Assembly (NCBI GenBank): GCA_946480575.1
Contig: CAMLKF010000029.1
Coordinates: 1-21,881, forward strand
Reading direction: 5' to 3'
Source of the DNA: an uncultured Nitrososphaera sp.
Lineage (GTDB): Archaea; Thermoproteota; Nitrososphaeria; Nitrososphaerales; Nitrososphaeraceae
Length of the DNA: 21,881 bases
This document shows positions 1 to 6,106 of this stretch, piece by piece. Both the position numbers and the translations under genes were made by a program. Positions within the stretch are counted from its first letter, which is position 1. The number at the start of each line of letters is the position of its first letter. Under the pieces are notes generated by a model, which had not been told where the DNA came from, did no database searches, and worked only from the letters and a program-made list of their open reading frames with translations.

Positions 1-93
1 GCACTTTTAATGAAGCACTATCGAAAGGAAGCGCGCCGCCTCCGCACGCGCACTAAACACGCCCTTTTTCCTTCCTTCCTTTCTTCTTTTATC

Positions 94-102
94 TTTAAAT
101 TT
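94..102 (+). promoter_or_regulatory. TATA-like box upstream of the first gene
   Basis: An AT-rich tttaaattt element stands out at the end of a long C/T tract (about 62-111). Its centre is about 31 nt upstream of the TTG at 129, similar to the spacing seen at other promoters in this window, so a leaderless or near-leaderless transcript is inferred. Confidence 0.45.
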
Positions 103-128
103 CTCTCTTTACAGCTGTGACTCTATAG

Positions 129-710
129 TTGCCGGTCGTTTCAGACTCGTACATGGGGATATTCCTGCCGCAGGACATAGCAGGAAGGATTACGCAGTTT
201 ATCGCCGGCAGGGCAGATTTCCCGTTTATAAAAAAGAGCGAAATAATTGGCGCGTTCTATCTGTTTGGCAAGGACTATGGCATCGCAGGCGAGCAGGAAG
301 CCAAGGCCACAGCTAACCTTGCCAGAGGAGCGGTTGAGCAAGTGGCGCGCGACATCAGGCTCTATACGGCCACGCCGAATAAGATGGACTCGCGCTTTAC
401 GCGTGAGAACTACACGAAAAGGTCACTCCAGATAGTTGTGGACAGCGGCAGCGATTACGAAATAGAAAGGCGCGTGGCCGGGGACCCGGCGATACTGTCA
501 GATTGCTTTGCGCAGCACATCGCTTACCACAAGCAGGGATATTTCTTTGAGCTCTTCAAGCCATTCAAAAAAGGCGAGCTGCCGCCTGTGCTGCAAAACA
601 GGCTTGAGGGCCGGATGCTGCTGCTCGGCTTCAACGTAAAGGACAGACAGTCGCTCCCGTTTAAGAGCTCGCTCGAATCTTTCTTAAAATGGATGTCGTC
701 AAAAGTTTGA
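129..710 (+). CDS. Conserved-looking protein of unknown function (193 aa)
   Basis: I do not recognise the family. The reading frame codes for a soluble-looking protein of 193 residues without signal peptide or membrane helix. It has mixed alpha/beta character, an aromatic-rich stretch (YFFELFKPFKK, about 139-149) and a basic C-terminus. The TTG at 129 is used because a TATA-like box lies about 31 nt upstream; an ATG at 153 is an alternative that would remove eight residues. Its 3' end overlaps the 3' end of the convergent gene by 12 nt. Base and codon use resemble the clearly real genes further along, which supports it being a true gene. No function can be assigned. Confidence 0.7.
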   Translation: MPVVSDSYMGIFLPQDIAGRITQFIAGRADFPFIKKSEIIGAFYLFGKDYGIAGEQEAKATANLARGAVEQVARDIRLYTATPNKMDSRFTRENYTKRSLQIVVDSGSDYEIERRVAGDPAILSDCFAQHIAYHKQGYFFELFKPFKKGELPPVLQNRLEGRMLLLGFNVKDRQSLPFKSSLESFLKWMSSKV

Positions 711-1253
711 CGAGTGGTCGATTACCCGCACCATGTGCTTGACATCGAACACCATGACTTCCTTTGGCAGGTTTATCACAAGCACGCGCTCTTCCGGCGG
801 GTTATACTTTAGCACGTGGACAAGCGCGCCTTCTCTGCCAAGCCGCCTGCCACTCCTCTTCTCGATAACTATCTCCGGGTTAAAGAGCGCGTCAAACGCG
901 AAAAAGTAGGTGGCGCCCCACACGTTGATCGAGTATTCCACCTTGTAGTACGGAATTGACATCCTCGGGAACATTAGCGCGCTTGCGGCGTGCAGATTGT
1001 CGTTTTCGTAGTGCATCCTGTTGCCGTGGAAGCTGTCGACAAATGGCACCTTTGCATACACTGTAGAATTAACAGACTTTCTTGCGCATAGCGCAGAATA
1101 GCGCTTGAACTCTTCATCTGGCAGAAAAGCAGGGCCGTACCTTGCGTCGTCGTGCAGGGCTATCTTGCGGTTGACAAGGAACTTTTCGTTCGCTTCAAGC
1201 AGGCGACGGATGTTTTCCACGAACTGGTTCTCGTTGCACTCGTATAATGGCAT
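699..1253 (-). CDS. Protein of unknown function (184 aa), second gene of a leftward pair
   Basis: The frame is open further upstream, but the extension runs inside the preceding gene and reads as unlikely protein. The ATG at 1253 (MPLYECNENQ) follows the stop of the upstream gene by 5 nt and is the natural start. The product is 184 residues, probably cytosolic, rich in aromatic residues (KVEYSINVWGATYFFAFDALF around 113-133) and without transmembrane segments. Family not recognised. It is almost certainly cotranscribed with the 89-residue gene just upstream, so the two products may act together. The C-terminal coding region overlaps the convergent gene's end by 12 nt, so transcription of one may affect the other. 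Confidence 0.7.
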   Translation of the reverse strand: MPLYECNENQFVENIRRLLEANEKFLVNRKIALHDDARYGPAFLPDEEFKRYSALCARKSVNSTVYAKVPFVDSFHGNRMHYENDNLHAASALMFPRMSIPYYKVEYSINVWGATYFFAFDALFNPEIVIEKRSGRRLGREGALVHVLKYNPPEERVLVINLPKEVMVFDVKHMVRVIDHSSNF

Positions 1254-1258
1254 GCTAA

Positions 1259-1528
1259 CTAACCACCTACATCCTTGACTACCTTGGAAATTGTGTTCAT
1301 AGAGCCGCATACCGTGATTATTGGGTCCTTTGGGTAGGTGTCTCCTATCTCCTCGGAGACACTGATGGTCTCGTCGCCCCTGACATAGAGCATCCTGTTC
1401 CAAAATTTGCCGTCTGCGACAATCGTTACTGCGTCGTTAAGCAAAAAACCGATTTCAGAAAGGCTAGCCTGCACCCTCTCGAGGGGCACAAACACAGAAA
1501 TCGACTTTAATTTCTGTTCGCCTTTCAT
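1259..1528 (-). CDS. Small protein of unknown function (89 aa), first gene of a leftward pair
   Basis: This 89-residue protein starts at an ATG that has a clear TATA-like box (tataaaaa on the plus strand, 1554-1561) about 29 nt upstream, as expected for a leaderless archaeal gene. It begins with a short basic stretch (MKGEQKLK) followed by a probable beta strand (SISVFVP), then an alternating strand/helix pattern, consistent with a small compact alpha/beta domain. No cysteine cluster, signal peptide or membrane helix is seen. The 184-residue gene starts 5 nt after its stop, so the two form an operon. Family not recognised. Confidence 0.65.
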   Translation of the reverse strand: MKGEQKLKSISVFVPLERVQASLSEIGFLLNDAVTIVADGKFWNRMLYVRGDETISVSEEIGDTYPKDPIITVCGSMNTISKVVKDVGG

Positions 1529-1553
1529 ACCGCTGCTTTATTCACGTTTCAGG

Positions 1554-1561
1554 TATAAAAA
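1554..1561 (-). promoter_or_regulatory. TATA box of the leftward unknown gene pair
   Basis: Read on the minus strand this is tttttata, centred about 29 nt before the ATG at 1528. It is among the clearest TATA boxes in the window. Confidence 0.6.
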
Positions 1562-1593
1562 TCGGTCGCAAATAATGTGTCGATGGACGGTTA

Positions 1594-2044
1594 TTATCTG
1601 AAGCAAGTTTCTGTTTGCAGATAGCTGACGATACAGTTTTCTACCATCATCCAGCAGTCGTGAATATGCCGGCAGTCTGTAAACATATCTCCTAGCTCGC
1701 CTTCTGGGCTCATGGATACCCTCAAGCACAAGTAAGTGTGGTATGCTGTGCCGCTTCCGTTGTTGAAACTTCGCAGTACTCCTGACTATAGTCTACTGCA
1801 AGCCTGCTGCTTATATCGATCCTAACGTCTGCATCAGGATATATTGCAAGGAAAACCTTGATCTCCTGCAGTTCTTCGTTGGTTTCGTCGATCAGCATCT
1901 GGTCGGGAAGCTCCTCTTCAGAAGGGTATGGTTATCCCGGGCGTTGGCCGCTGCAAACATTCCTGTTGCAAAGACGACGATTGCCAAGCCAATCACAGCG
2001 AGCCAGACTTTGGACACGCGGTAAATAAGCTTGCAGCAAGTCAT
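1594..2044 (-). pseudogene. Frameshifted gene for a small secreted protein
   Basis: On the minus strand an ATG at 2044 opens a typical signal peptide (basic start MTCCKLIYRVSK, then the hydrophobic core WLAVIGLAIVVFATGMF, then AANA). The frame is lost near 1930. In a second frame an acidic, protein-like stretch follows (EEELPDQMLIDETNEELQ, then IKVFLAIYPDADVRID) until about 1745. A third frame continues with a Cys-rich C-terminus (SPEGELGDMFTDCRHIHDC...TETCFR) to a TAA at 1594-1596. The three pieces join in order, which is the signature of one gene of about 145 residues broken by two frameshifts. The five cysteines in the last 60 residues suggest a disulfide-bonded extracellular protein. Either a decayed gene or sequence errors; family not recognised. 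Confidence 0.6.
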
Positions 2045-2102
2045 TAACGTATAATAGTAGGCAACCGAAATCAAATGGGCAGCGCAGACGTGGCAGAGTG
2101 GT

Positions 2103-2122
2103 CTTCTACACCAAGAACACAA
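2103..2122 (+). other. Predicted 20-nt intron in the tRNA-Ser D-loop (position 20/20a)
   Basis: Excision leaves GAGTGGT joined to TAATGC, a normal type II D loop. Flanking sequence can fold into a relaxed bulge-helix-bulge: GTG (2098-2100) pairs with CAC (2118-2120) as a short central helix, TTCT (2104-2107) pairs with AGAA (2114-2117) as the inner helix, and three-nucleotide bulges GTC (2101-2103) and AAT (2121-2123) place both cuts after the second bulge base, the rule for archaeal splicing endonuclease. The central helix has only 3 bp, so the motif is relaxed. Confidence 0.75.
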
Positions 2123-2140
2123 TAATGCGTCGGCCTTGAG

Positions 2141-2155
2141 TCGGACTGGCTGGTG
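2141..2155 (+). other. Predicted 15-nt intron in the tRNA-Ser anticodon loop (position 37/38)
   Basis: Cuts after G2140 and G2155 leave the seven-base loop CTTGAGA with anticodon TGA. This is the canonical site of archaeal tRNA introns. Loop bases 2135-2138 (CTTG) can pair with 2153-2150 at three of four positions, leaving bulges AGT and TGA; the fold is imperfect. Shifting both cuts by one base gives the same mature RNA. Confidence 0.75.
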
Positions 2156-2213
2156 AGCCGATTCGCCCTCGGGCGATCAGGAGTTCGAATCTCCTCGTCT
2201 GCGCCACATATAC

Positions 2214-2219
2214 TTTTTT
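2214..2219 (+). terminator. T-tract terminator after tRNA-Ser
   Basis: A run of six T lies 8 nt after the encoded CCA, with further T-rich sequence (attttt) around 2231-2237. Archaeal RNA polymerase ends at such oligo-T tracts without needing a hairpin. Confidence 0.5.
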
Positions 2220-2258
2220 GAATTTGTAAAAATTTTTCAGCAGTGACTCTCCTCGGGG

Positions 2259-2267
2259 TTAAATATT
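2259..2267 (+). promoter_or_regulatory. TATA box of the broken subtilase gene
   Basis: The element ttaaatatt is centred 26 nt upstream of the ATG at 2289, a typical leaderless arrangement. The promoter appears intact although the gene behind it is not. Confidence 0.6.
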
Positions 2268-2288
2268 CTGGGACAATATTATGAAAAA

Positions 2289-3757
2289 ATGAAACATATT
2301 TTTCTGGCATTAACGCTTGCAATCCTTCTTTTGCCAATTGCAACTACCAACATCATCGTTGTCGACGCCACTAAACTCGAGCTCAAGCAGGTTATCATTG
2401 GTTTTGAAGCCAGCAGAGCGAGCTTGACGCGGTAGCTGGGGCCGGCGGCGAAATCGGGAAAGAGCTGAGACCCCTTGTAAATGCAATTTCTGCCAAAGTC
2501 CCGGAACGCTTTATCGAATTGCTAAGGCGCAATCCTGTTGTCGAGTACGTCGAAGGGGACGCAATCGCATTCGCGCTAGGGCACTCGTCATCACCCACCG
2601 CGGAATAGGGAACACGTGGGATGTAAACCACATTGAAGCAGACCTAATGCATTCTACGACCCTTGAAGCCGGGATAAACGTGGCCATCATTGACACGACA
2701 TCAACTACAACCACACTCCGACATAAAGCCCAACTATAAGGGCGGCTATGACTTTGTAAACTACGACTCGAACCCTATGGACGACAACAACCACGGCACC
2801 CACATGGCCGCCATCAGGGATGACAGGGGAGTGGTTGGAGTCGCCCCATCAGCAAATCTCTATGCACTCAAGGTCCTCAGGAGCGATGGCAGCGGCCTGT
2901 ACAGCGACACAGTAGCAGCTCTTAACTGGGCAGTCGAGCACGACATGCACGTCGCGTGGCTGAGCCTTGGTGGCACCTCGTCCTCTACCACTCTGGCAAA
3001 CGCGGTAAAGAACGCGTACGACAATGGAGTGCTGATAGTGGCTGCGGTAGGAAATGACGGCAAGAGCTCTGTCCTCTACCCGGCTGCCTACAGCCAAGTG
3101 ATCACAGTTGGCGCCACCGACAGCTCCAACAAGAAGGCATCGTTTTCAAACTATGGCTTCAAGGTAGAGCTTGTTGCGCCCGAAGTCTCTATAAGGTCGA
3201 CTGTCGGCAGTCAGCAGCAGTGGCTATTCGCTATACAGCGGCACATCAATGGCGACCCCACTAACATGAGGGGTCGCCGCGCTCATGTGGTCAAGCGGCG
3301 TCGCAACCACCAACGCCGGCGTCAGGTCGGCCCTGCAGAACACCGCCCAAGGCGTTGGCTCGTCTAGCAGGGACAGCACCTTTGGCTTTGGCCTCGTCAG
3401 GGCAGACAGAGCCACCAATAGAGAGTCATCAGGGCCGATGCCACAACTGGAACCATTGCCATCTCCCGACATCACTGCTCCCCAGATCAACATAACCAAG
3501 CCAGCAGCCAATGCCGATGTTCCAGTTGGCACAGTCGTGGTTGAAGGCGCCTCTTCTGATGGCGGCGGTAGAGTCAAGTCAGTCGAGGTCCGCCTGAACG
3601 ACAACACATATGCCACTGCAACACCAAAGCTCCAGGAGACTGGTCGACATAGACGATTGATATGAACATCTCCGCTGGCTCCCACAGACTGGTGTCAAGG
3701 GCGACTGACAACGCAGGAAATCAGGTGTGGAGCATCATTATGATCACCGCAAGGTGA
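2289..3757 (+). pseudogene. Broken secreted subtilisin-like serine protease (S8) with C-terminal Ig-like domain
   Basis: Pieces of one gene follow in order in different frames. There is a signal peptide from ATG 2289 (MKHIFLALTLAILLLPIA), then an I9-type inhibitory propeptide (KQVIIGFEA, then VEYVEGD at 2546-2566). The start of the S8 catalytic domain (NVAIIDT, about 2678-2698) loses its frame right at the catalytic-Asp motif. The His motif HGTH is at 2792-2803, the oxyanion-region VGND at about 3046-3057, and the Ser motif SGTSMATP at 3237-3260. The last is followed in frame by Leu-Thr and TGA (3267-3269) where HVS would be expected; the same frame then resumes with GVAALM. An Ig-like domain (APQINITKP onward) ends in another frame (SRATDNAGNQ). 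I count at least six lesions. The intact gene would give about 480 residues, secreted. It cannot yield an active protease as read. Confidence 0.85.
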
Positions 3758-3763
3758 TCTCAC

Positions 3764-3770
3764 TTTTTTT
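3764..3770 (+). terminator. T-tract after the subtilase pseudogene
   Basis: Seven consecutive T follow the last stop (3755-3757) by 6 nt. The tract touches the 3' end of the convergent CBS-domain gene. Confidence 0.45.
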
Positions 3771-4875
3771 ACATCTTTCTTGCAGATTTCCTGTGCTGCC
3801 TGCCCTTTACCTGCTGGCTGTGCTCCGACTTGATGCGCCGGTCAAGCCGAGTTATTAATTCTTTTGAAGCGCTAAGCGGGTCGTAGCCCACGGCTTTTGC
3901 ATCAATGACGCCTCTTGCAGTGATGAGCCGTGTACGAAGCGAATACTTTCTTGTCTTGTGCTTGTCTGCATAGACTACTACCGACTGCACGTCGCCCAGC
4001 TTGCCCTGGATCTTTTTCAAAAAGCGCTCCAGTTGCTCCTGTATTTCGGTGCGTTCCTGCCCGTCTTCAAGGTGGGCCATGTGGATTACCGGCGCGCTAT
4101 CCTTTTTTGGCAGTATGAGCTCAAGCGCGTCTTTAGGAGTGACGATGCCCATCGGCCGCCCGTCGCCCACTATTACCACTTCCTCATTCCGGCGAAAGTG
4201 CTCGATCAGGGTGTTGAGCTTGGTGTTCCTCTCTACCGAGATGGCGCGCCTCATGAGATCCTTTACCTTTACATCCTTTATGCCGGCTGTCCCGCCAGAA
4301 ATTGCAGCAGACTTGCTCGTGCGTTCTCGCGGAGTGGTGGCGATTATCTTGCCCACGTCGAGGATGTTCAGTATCCCACGGAGCATCCCTTTCGTGCTTA
4401 TCACAGGCAGCCGGGAGATGTTGTAGCGCCTCATCTTGGAGATGGCGTCAGCGACGTTCGCGTCTTCCTCTATCACGATTGCGCCGGTCATGACTTCGTC
4501 CACCATCGCATGCCCAAAGTCTGCCGTCAGCACGAGGTCGGTCTCGCTAACGATGCCAACAAGCCTGCCCTTCTCTGCTATCACGGGCAGGGCACGGTTG
4601 CTGCTCTTTATGACCAGCTGGGCCGCCTTTTCGACATCATAGTCTGGGCTCAGGGTCGCAGTGTTGGTAATGTAGCTCCTTAATTTTGAAGAGGGTTGCG
4701 CAGTCGATGCAGTGAGCTGCTTTGCGAATATCATTCCGAGGTATTTTTTGCCGTCTTCGTCAACAACTGGTATCTGGTTCACCGAGCGGCCATCCATCAT
4801 GCTGAACGCCTTTGCAATCGTGTCCTCCGGAGTAAGAGTGAAGACGTCCGTCACCATCATCTCTGAAACTTTCAT
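3769..4875 (-). CDS. Four-CBS-domain protein with C-terminal HPF/RaiA-like ribosome-binding domain (368 aa)
   Basis: Four CBS repeats are visible: residues about 1-55 (VSEMMVTDVFTL...QIPVVDEDGK), 66-117 (RALPVI...GIVSETDL), 124-180 (VDEVMTG...ISRLPVIS) and 202-256 (VKDLMRR...GIVTPKDAL). CBS pairs bind adenosine ligands such as ATP, ADP, AMP or SAM. Residues about 263-355 resemble the S30AE/HPF/RaiA fold: a helix EQLERFLKKIQGKL, a strand VVVYADKH, then YSLRTRLITARGVIDAKAVG, YDPLSASKELITRL and a very basic tail ending HRKSARKM. In bacteria that fold occupies the 30S subunit of resting ribosomes. The combination suggests a nucleotide-sensing ribosome hibernation factor; this is inference. The ATG start has a TATA box 29 nt upstream. 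The gene is monocistronic and diverges from the sugar dehydrogenase gene. Confidence 0.88.
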   Translation of the reverse strand: MKVSEMMVTDVFTLTPEDTIAKAFSMMDGRSVNQIPVVDEDGKKYLGMIFAKQLTASTAQPSSKLRSYITNTATLSPDYDVEKAAQLVIKSSNRALPVIAEKGRLVGIVSETDLVLTADFGHAMVDEVMTGAIVIEEDANVADAISKMRRYNISRLPVISTKGMLRGILNILDVGKIIATTPRERTSKSAAISGGTAGIKDVKVKDLMRRAISVERNTKLNTLIEHFRRNEEVVIVGDGRPMGIVTPKDALELILPKKDSAPVIHMAHLEDGQERTEIQEQLERFLKKIQGKLGDVQSVVVYADKHKTRKYSLRTRLITARGVIDAKAVGYDPLSASKELITRLDRRIKSEHSQQVKGRQHRKSARKM

Positions 4876-4900
4876 GGCACTATACTAGGACAATACTGGC

Positions 4901-4908
4901 CTTAAATC
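4901..4908 (-). promoter_or_regulatory. TATA box of the CBS-HPF gene
   Basis: Minus-strand gatttaag is centred about 29 nt upstream of the ATG at 4875. It lies in the roughly 100-bp divergent promoter region shared with the sugar dehydrogenase gene. A second AT-rich block (tttaaa, 4911-4916) is adjacent. Confidence 0.5.
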
Positions 4909-4941
4909 ATTTTAAACCTTCTATTCGCCACAGAATAGCAA

Positions 4942-4948
4942 TTATAAC
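4942..4948 (+). promoter_or_regulatory. TATA-like box of the sugar dehydrogenase gene
   Basis: The element ttataac is centred about 31 nt before the ATG at 4976 and 22 nt before the in-frame TTG at 4967. It favours the ATG as the first codon of a nearly leaderless transcript. Confidence 0.45.
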
Positions 4949-4975
4949 GCTTGCTCCTTCCAACCATTGAAGAGG

Positions 4976-6091
4976 ATGGAAAAGGGGCGCCGGCTGACAG
5001 TCGTGGCAGTGGCAGCCGTAGTGGTAGCTGCGGCGGTGACATTTCTTATGACGCCTTCGCAGACCACACTTCCGATACCGGAGCCCGGCAGCAATGCTGG
5101 CAACAACACTGGCTCCGGCGTTCAGGTGCTTGCAGATAACCTGGAGGTCCCTTGGGCAGTAGACATTGCTTCAGACGGCAGGCTGTTTTTCACAGAGAGA
5201 CCGGGCAGGATAAGGGTGATCGACGCGGATGGCAGGCTGCTTGGAGACCCTGCTGCCTTTATCAACGCAGAGCAAATGGGCGAGTCAGGGCTCCTCGGCC
5301 TTGCACTGCACCCCGACTTTGCAAACAACCATTTGCTGTATGTTTACCACACTTACTCGAACGGCTCAGCCGTTTTCAACAAGGTGCTAATGCTGACTGA
5401 AAGGGACAACAAGATAATCGAATCCACAGTGATAATTGACGGCATACCGGCTGCGGACAGGAACGACGGCGGCAGGATCAAGTTCGGACCCGACGGCAAG
5501 CTGTACATCGCCACAGGCGACGCAAAGCAGCCCGAGCTAGCGCAGAATGCAGAGTCGCTTGCCGGCAAGATCCTGCGGGTAAATCCGGACGGAAGCATCC
5601 CGGAGGACAACCCGTTCGAAGGGTCGCCGGTGTATTCGTACGGCCACCGCAACATTCAGGGGCTTGCATGGCACCCAGTGACAAGAGAGCTATACGCAAG
5701 CGAGCACGGGTCTGAAGGCAATGACGAGATCAGCCTGATCAAGCCGGGCGGCAACTACGGCTGGCCGGTGGAAGAGTGCCCTGCCGAACGGTTTGAAAGG
5801 CCGGTCGTATGCTTTAACCCAGCGGTGGCGCCAGGAGGCATGGCGTTTGCATCCTCTGACAGGCTTGGCTACCAGAACGACATTCTGATGGCTGCGCTCA
5901 GGGGGCTGCATCTGCGGCAGGTCGACCTTGAGACCGGCACTGAGAGCAACATCCTGACTGGCTATGGCAGAATACGCGAAGTTGTAGAAGCGCCCGACGG
6001 CTCGCTTTATGTTACGACGAGCAACCGGGACGGTCGGGCAATAGCGAGTGAAGGCGATGACAAGATTTTAAGGATCATCAACCCACAGTAG
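4976..6091 (+). CDS. Membrane-anchored PQQ-dependent sugar dehydrogenase (glucose/sorbosone dehydrogenase family)
   Basis: After a short basic start (MEKGRRL) comes one hydrophobic helix (about residues 8-25) and a Ser/Gly/Asn/Pro linker, so the catalytic domain is probably held outside the membrane. The rest is a six-bladed beta-propeller of the soluble aldose dehydrogenase type, with VPWAVDIASDGRLFFTERPG near the start, LGLALHPDF with the likely catalytic His (residue 112), GGRIKFGPDGKLYIATGD, YSYGHRNIQGLAW, ELYASEHG and GGNYGWP. Family members oxidise aldose sugars with pyrroloquinoline quinone as cofactor. Length of about 371 residues is normal. The ATG at 4976 is preferred over the TTG at 4967. 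HMG-CoA reductase follows after 15 nt with no promoter seen, so the two are probably cotranscribed. Substrate and cofactor source are unknown. Confidence 0.88.
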   Translation: MEKGRRLTVVAVAAVVVAAAVTFLMTPSQTTLPIPEPGSNAGNNTGSGVQVLADNLEVPWAVDIASDGRLFFTERPGRIRVIDADGRLLGDPAAFINAEQMGESGLLGLALHPDFANNHLLYVYHTYSNGSAVFNKVLMLTERDNKIIESTVIIDGIPAADRNDGGRIKFGPDGKLYIATGDAKQPELAQNAESLAGKILRVNPDGSIPEDNPFEGSPVYSYGHRNIQGLAWHPVTRELYASEHGSEGNDEISLIKPGGNYGWPVEECPAERFERPVVCFNPAVAPGGMAFASSDRLGYQNDILMAALRGLHLRQVDLETGTESNILTGYGRIREVVEAPDGSLYVTTSNRDGRAIASEGDDKILRIINPQ

Positions 6092-6106
6092 CGTGGGCAG
6101 CAAAAA

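Larger units (their letters stand above)
2084..2206 (+). tRNA. tRNA-Ser(UGA), interrupted by two predicted introns
   Basis: The 7-bp acceptor stem pairs 2084-2090 (GCAGACG) with 2196-2202, the discriminator is G2203, and CCA is encoded (2204-2206). The T arm is a perfect 5-bp stem (2179-2183 with 2191-2195) around TTCGAAT. A long variable arm (2163-2176, TCGCC/GGCGA) makes it type II, and discriminator G with anticodon TGA indicates serine. The anticodon stem is TCGGC (2130-2134) with GCCGA (2157-2161), but 22 nt separate the strands instead of 7. The D stem GCA/TGC (2093-2095, 2126-2128) encloses 30 nt instead of about 10. Removing 2103-2122 and 2141-2155 gives a regular D loop GAGTGGTTAA and anticodon loop CTTGAGA, and a mature body of 85 nt plus CCA. 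Confidence 0.9.

Noticed and set aside
62..111. Long pyrimidine tract at the left edge as a possible regulatory element
   Set aside because: C/T-rich upstream tracts are common near archaeal promoters and terminators; nothing specific beyond the TATA-like box is visible, and the gene to the left is outside the window.
1254..1403. N-terminal extension of the 184-residue unknown protein
   Set aside because: The extra 50 codons overlap the 89-residue gene in another frame and have improbable composition; the ATG at 1253 directly follows that gene's stop.
1892..2343. Minus-strand frames across the tRNA region
   Set aside because: The sequence is explained by the tRNA-Ser gene on the plus strand and by the frameshifted signal-peptide gene; the frames crossing the tRNA are chance.
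3958..4683. Long open frame (241 codons) on the plus strand
   Set aside because: It lies antisense to the CBS-HPF gene, its sequence is rich in His/Arg/Pro without domain pattern, and the opposite strand has clear family motifs.
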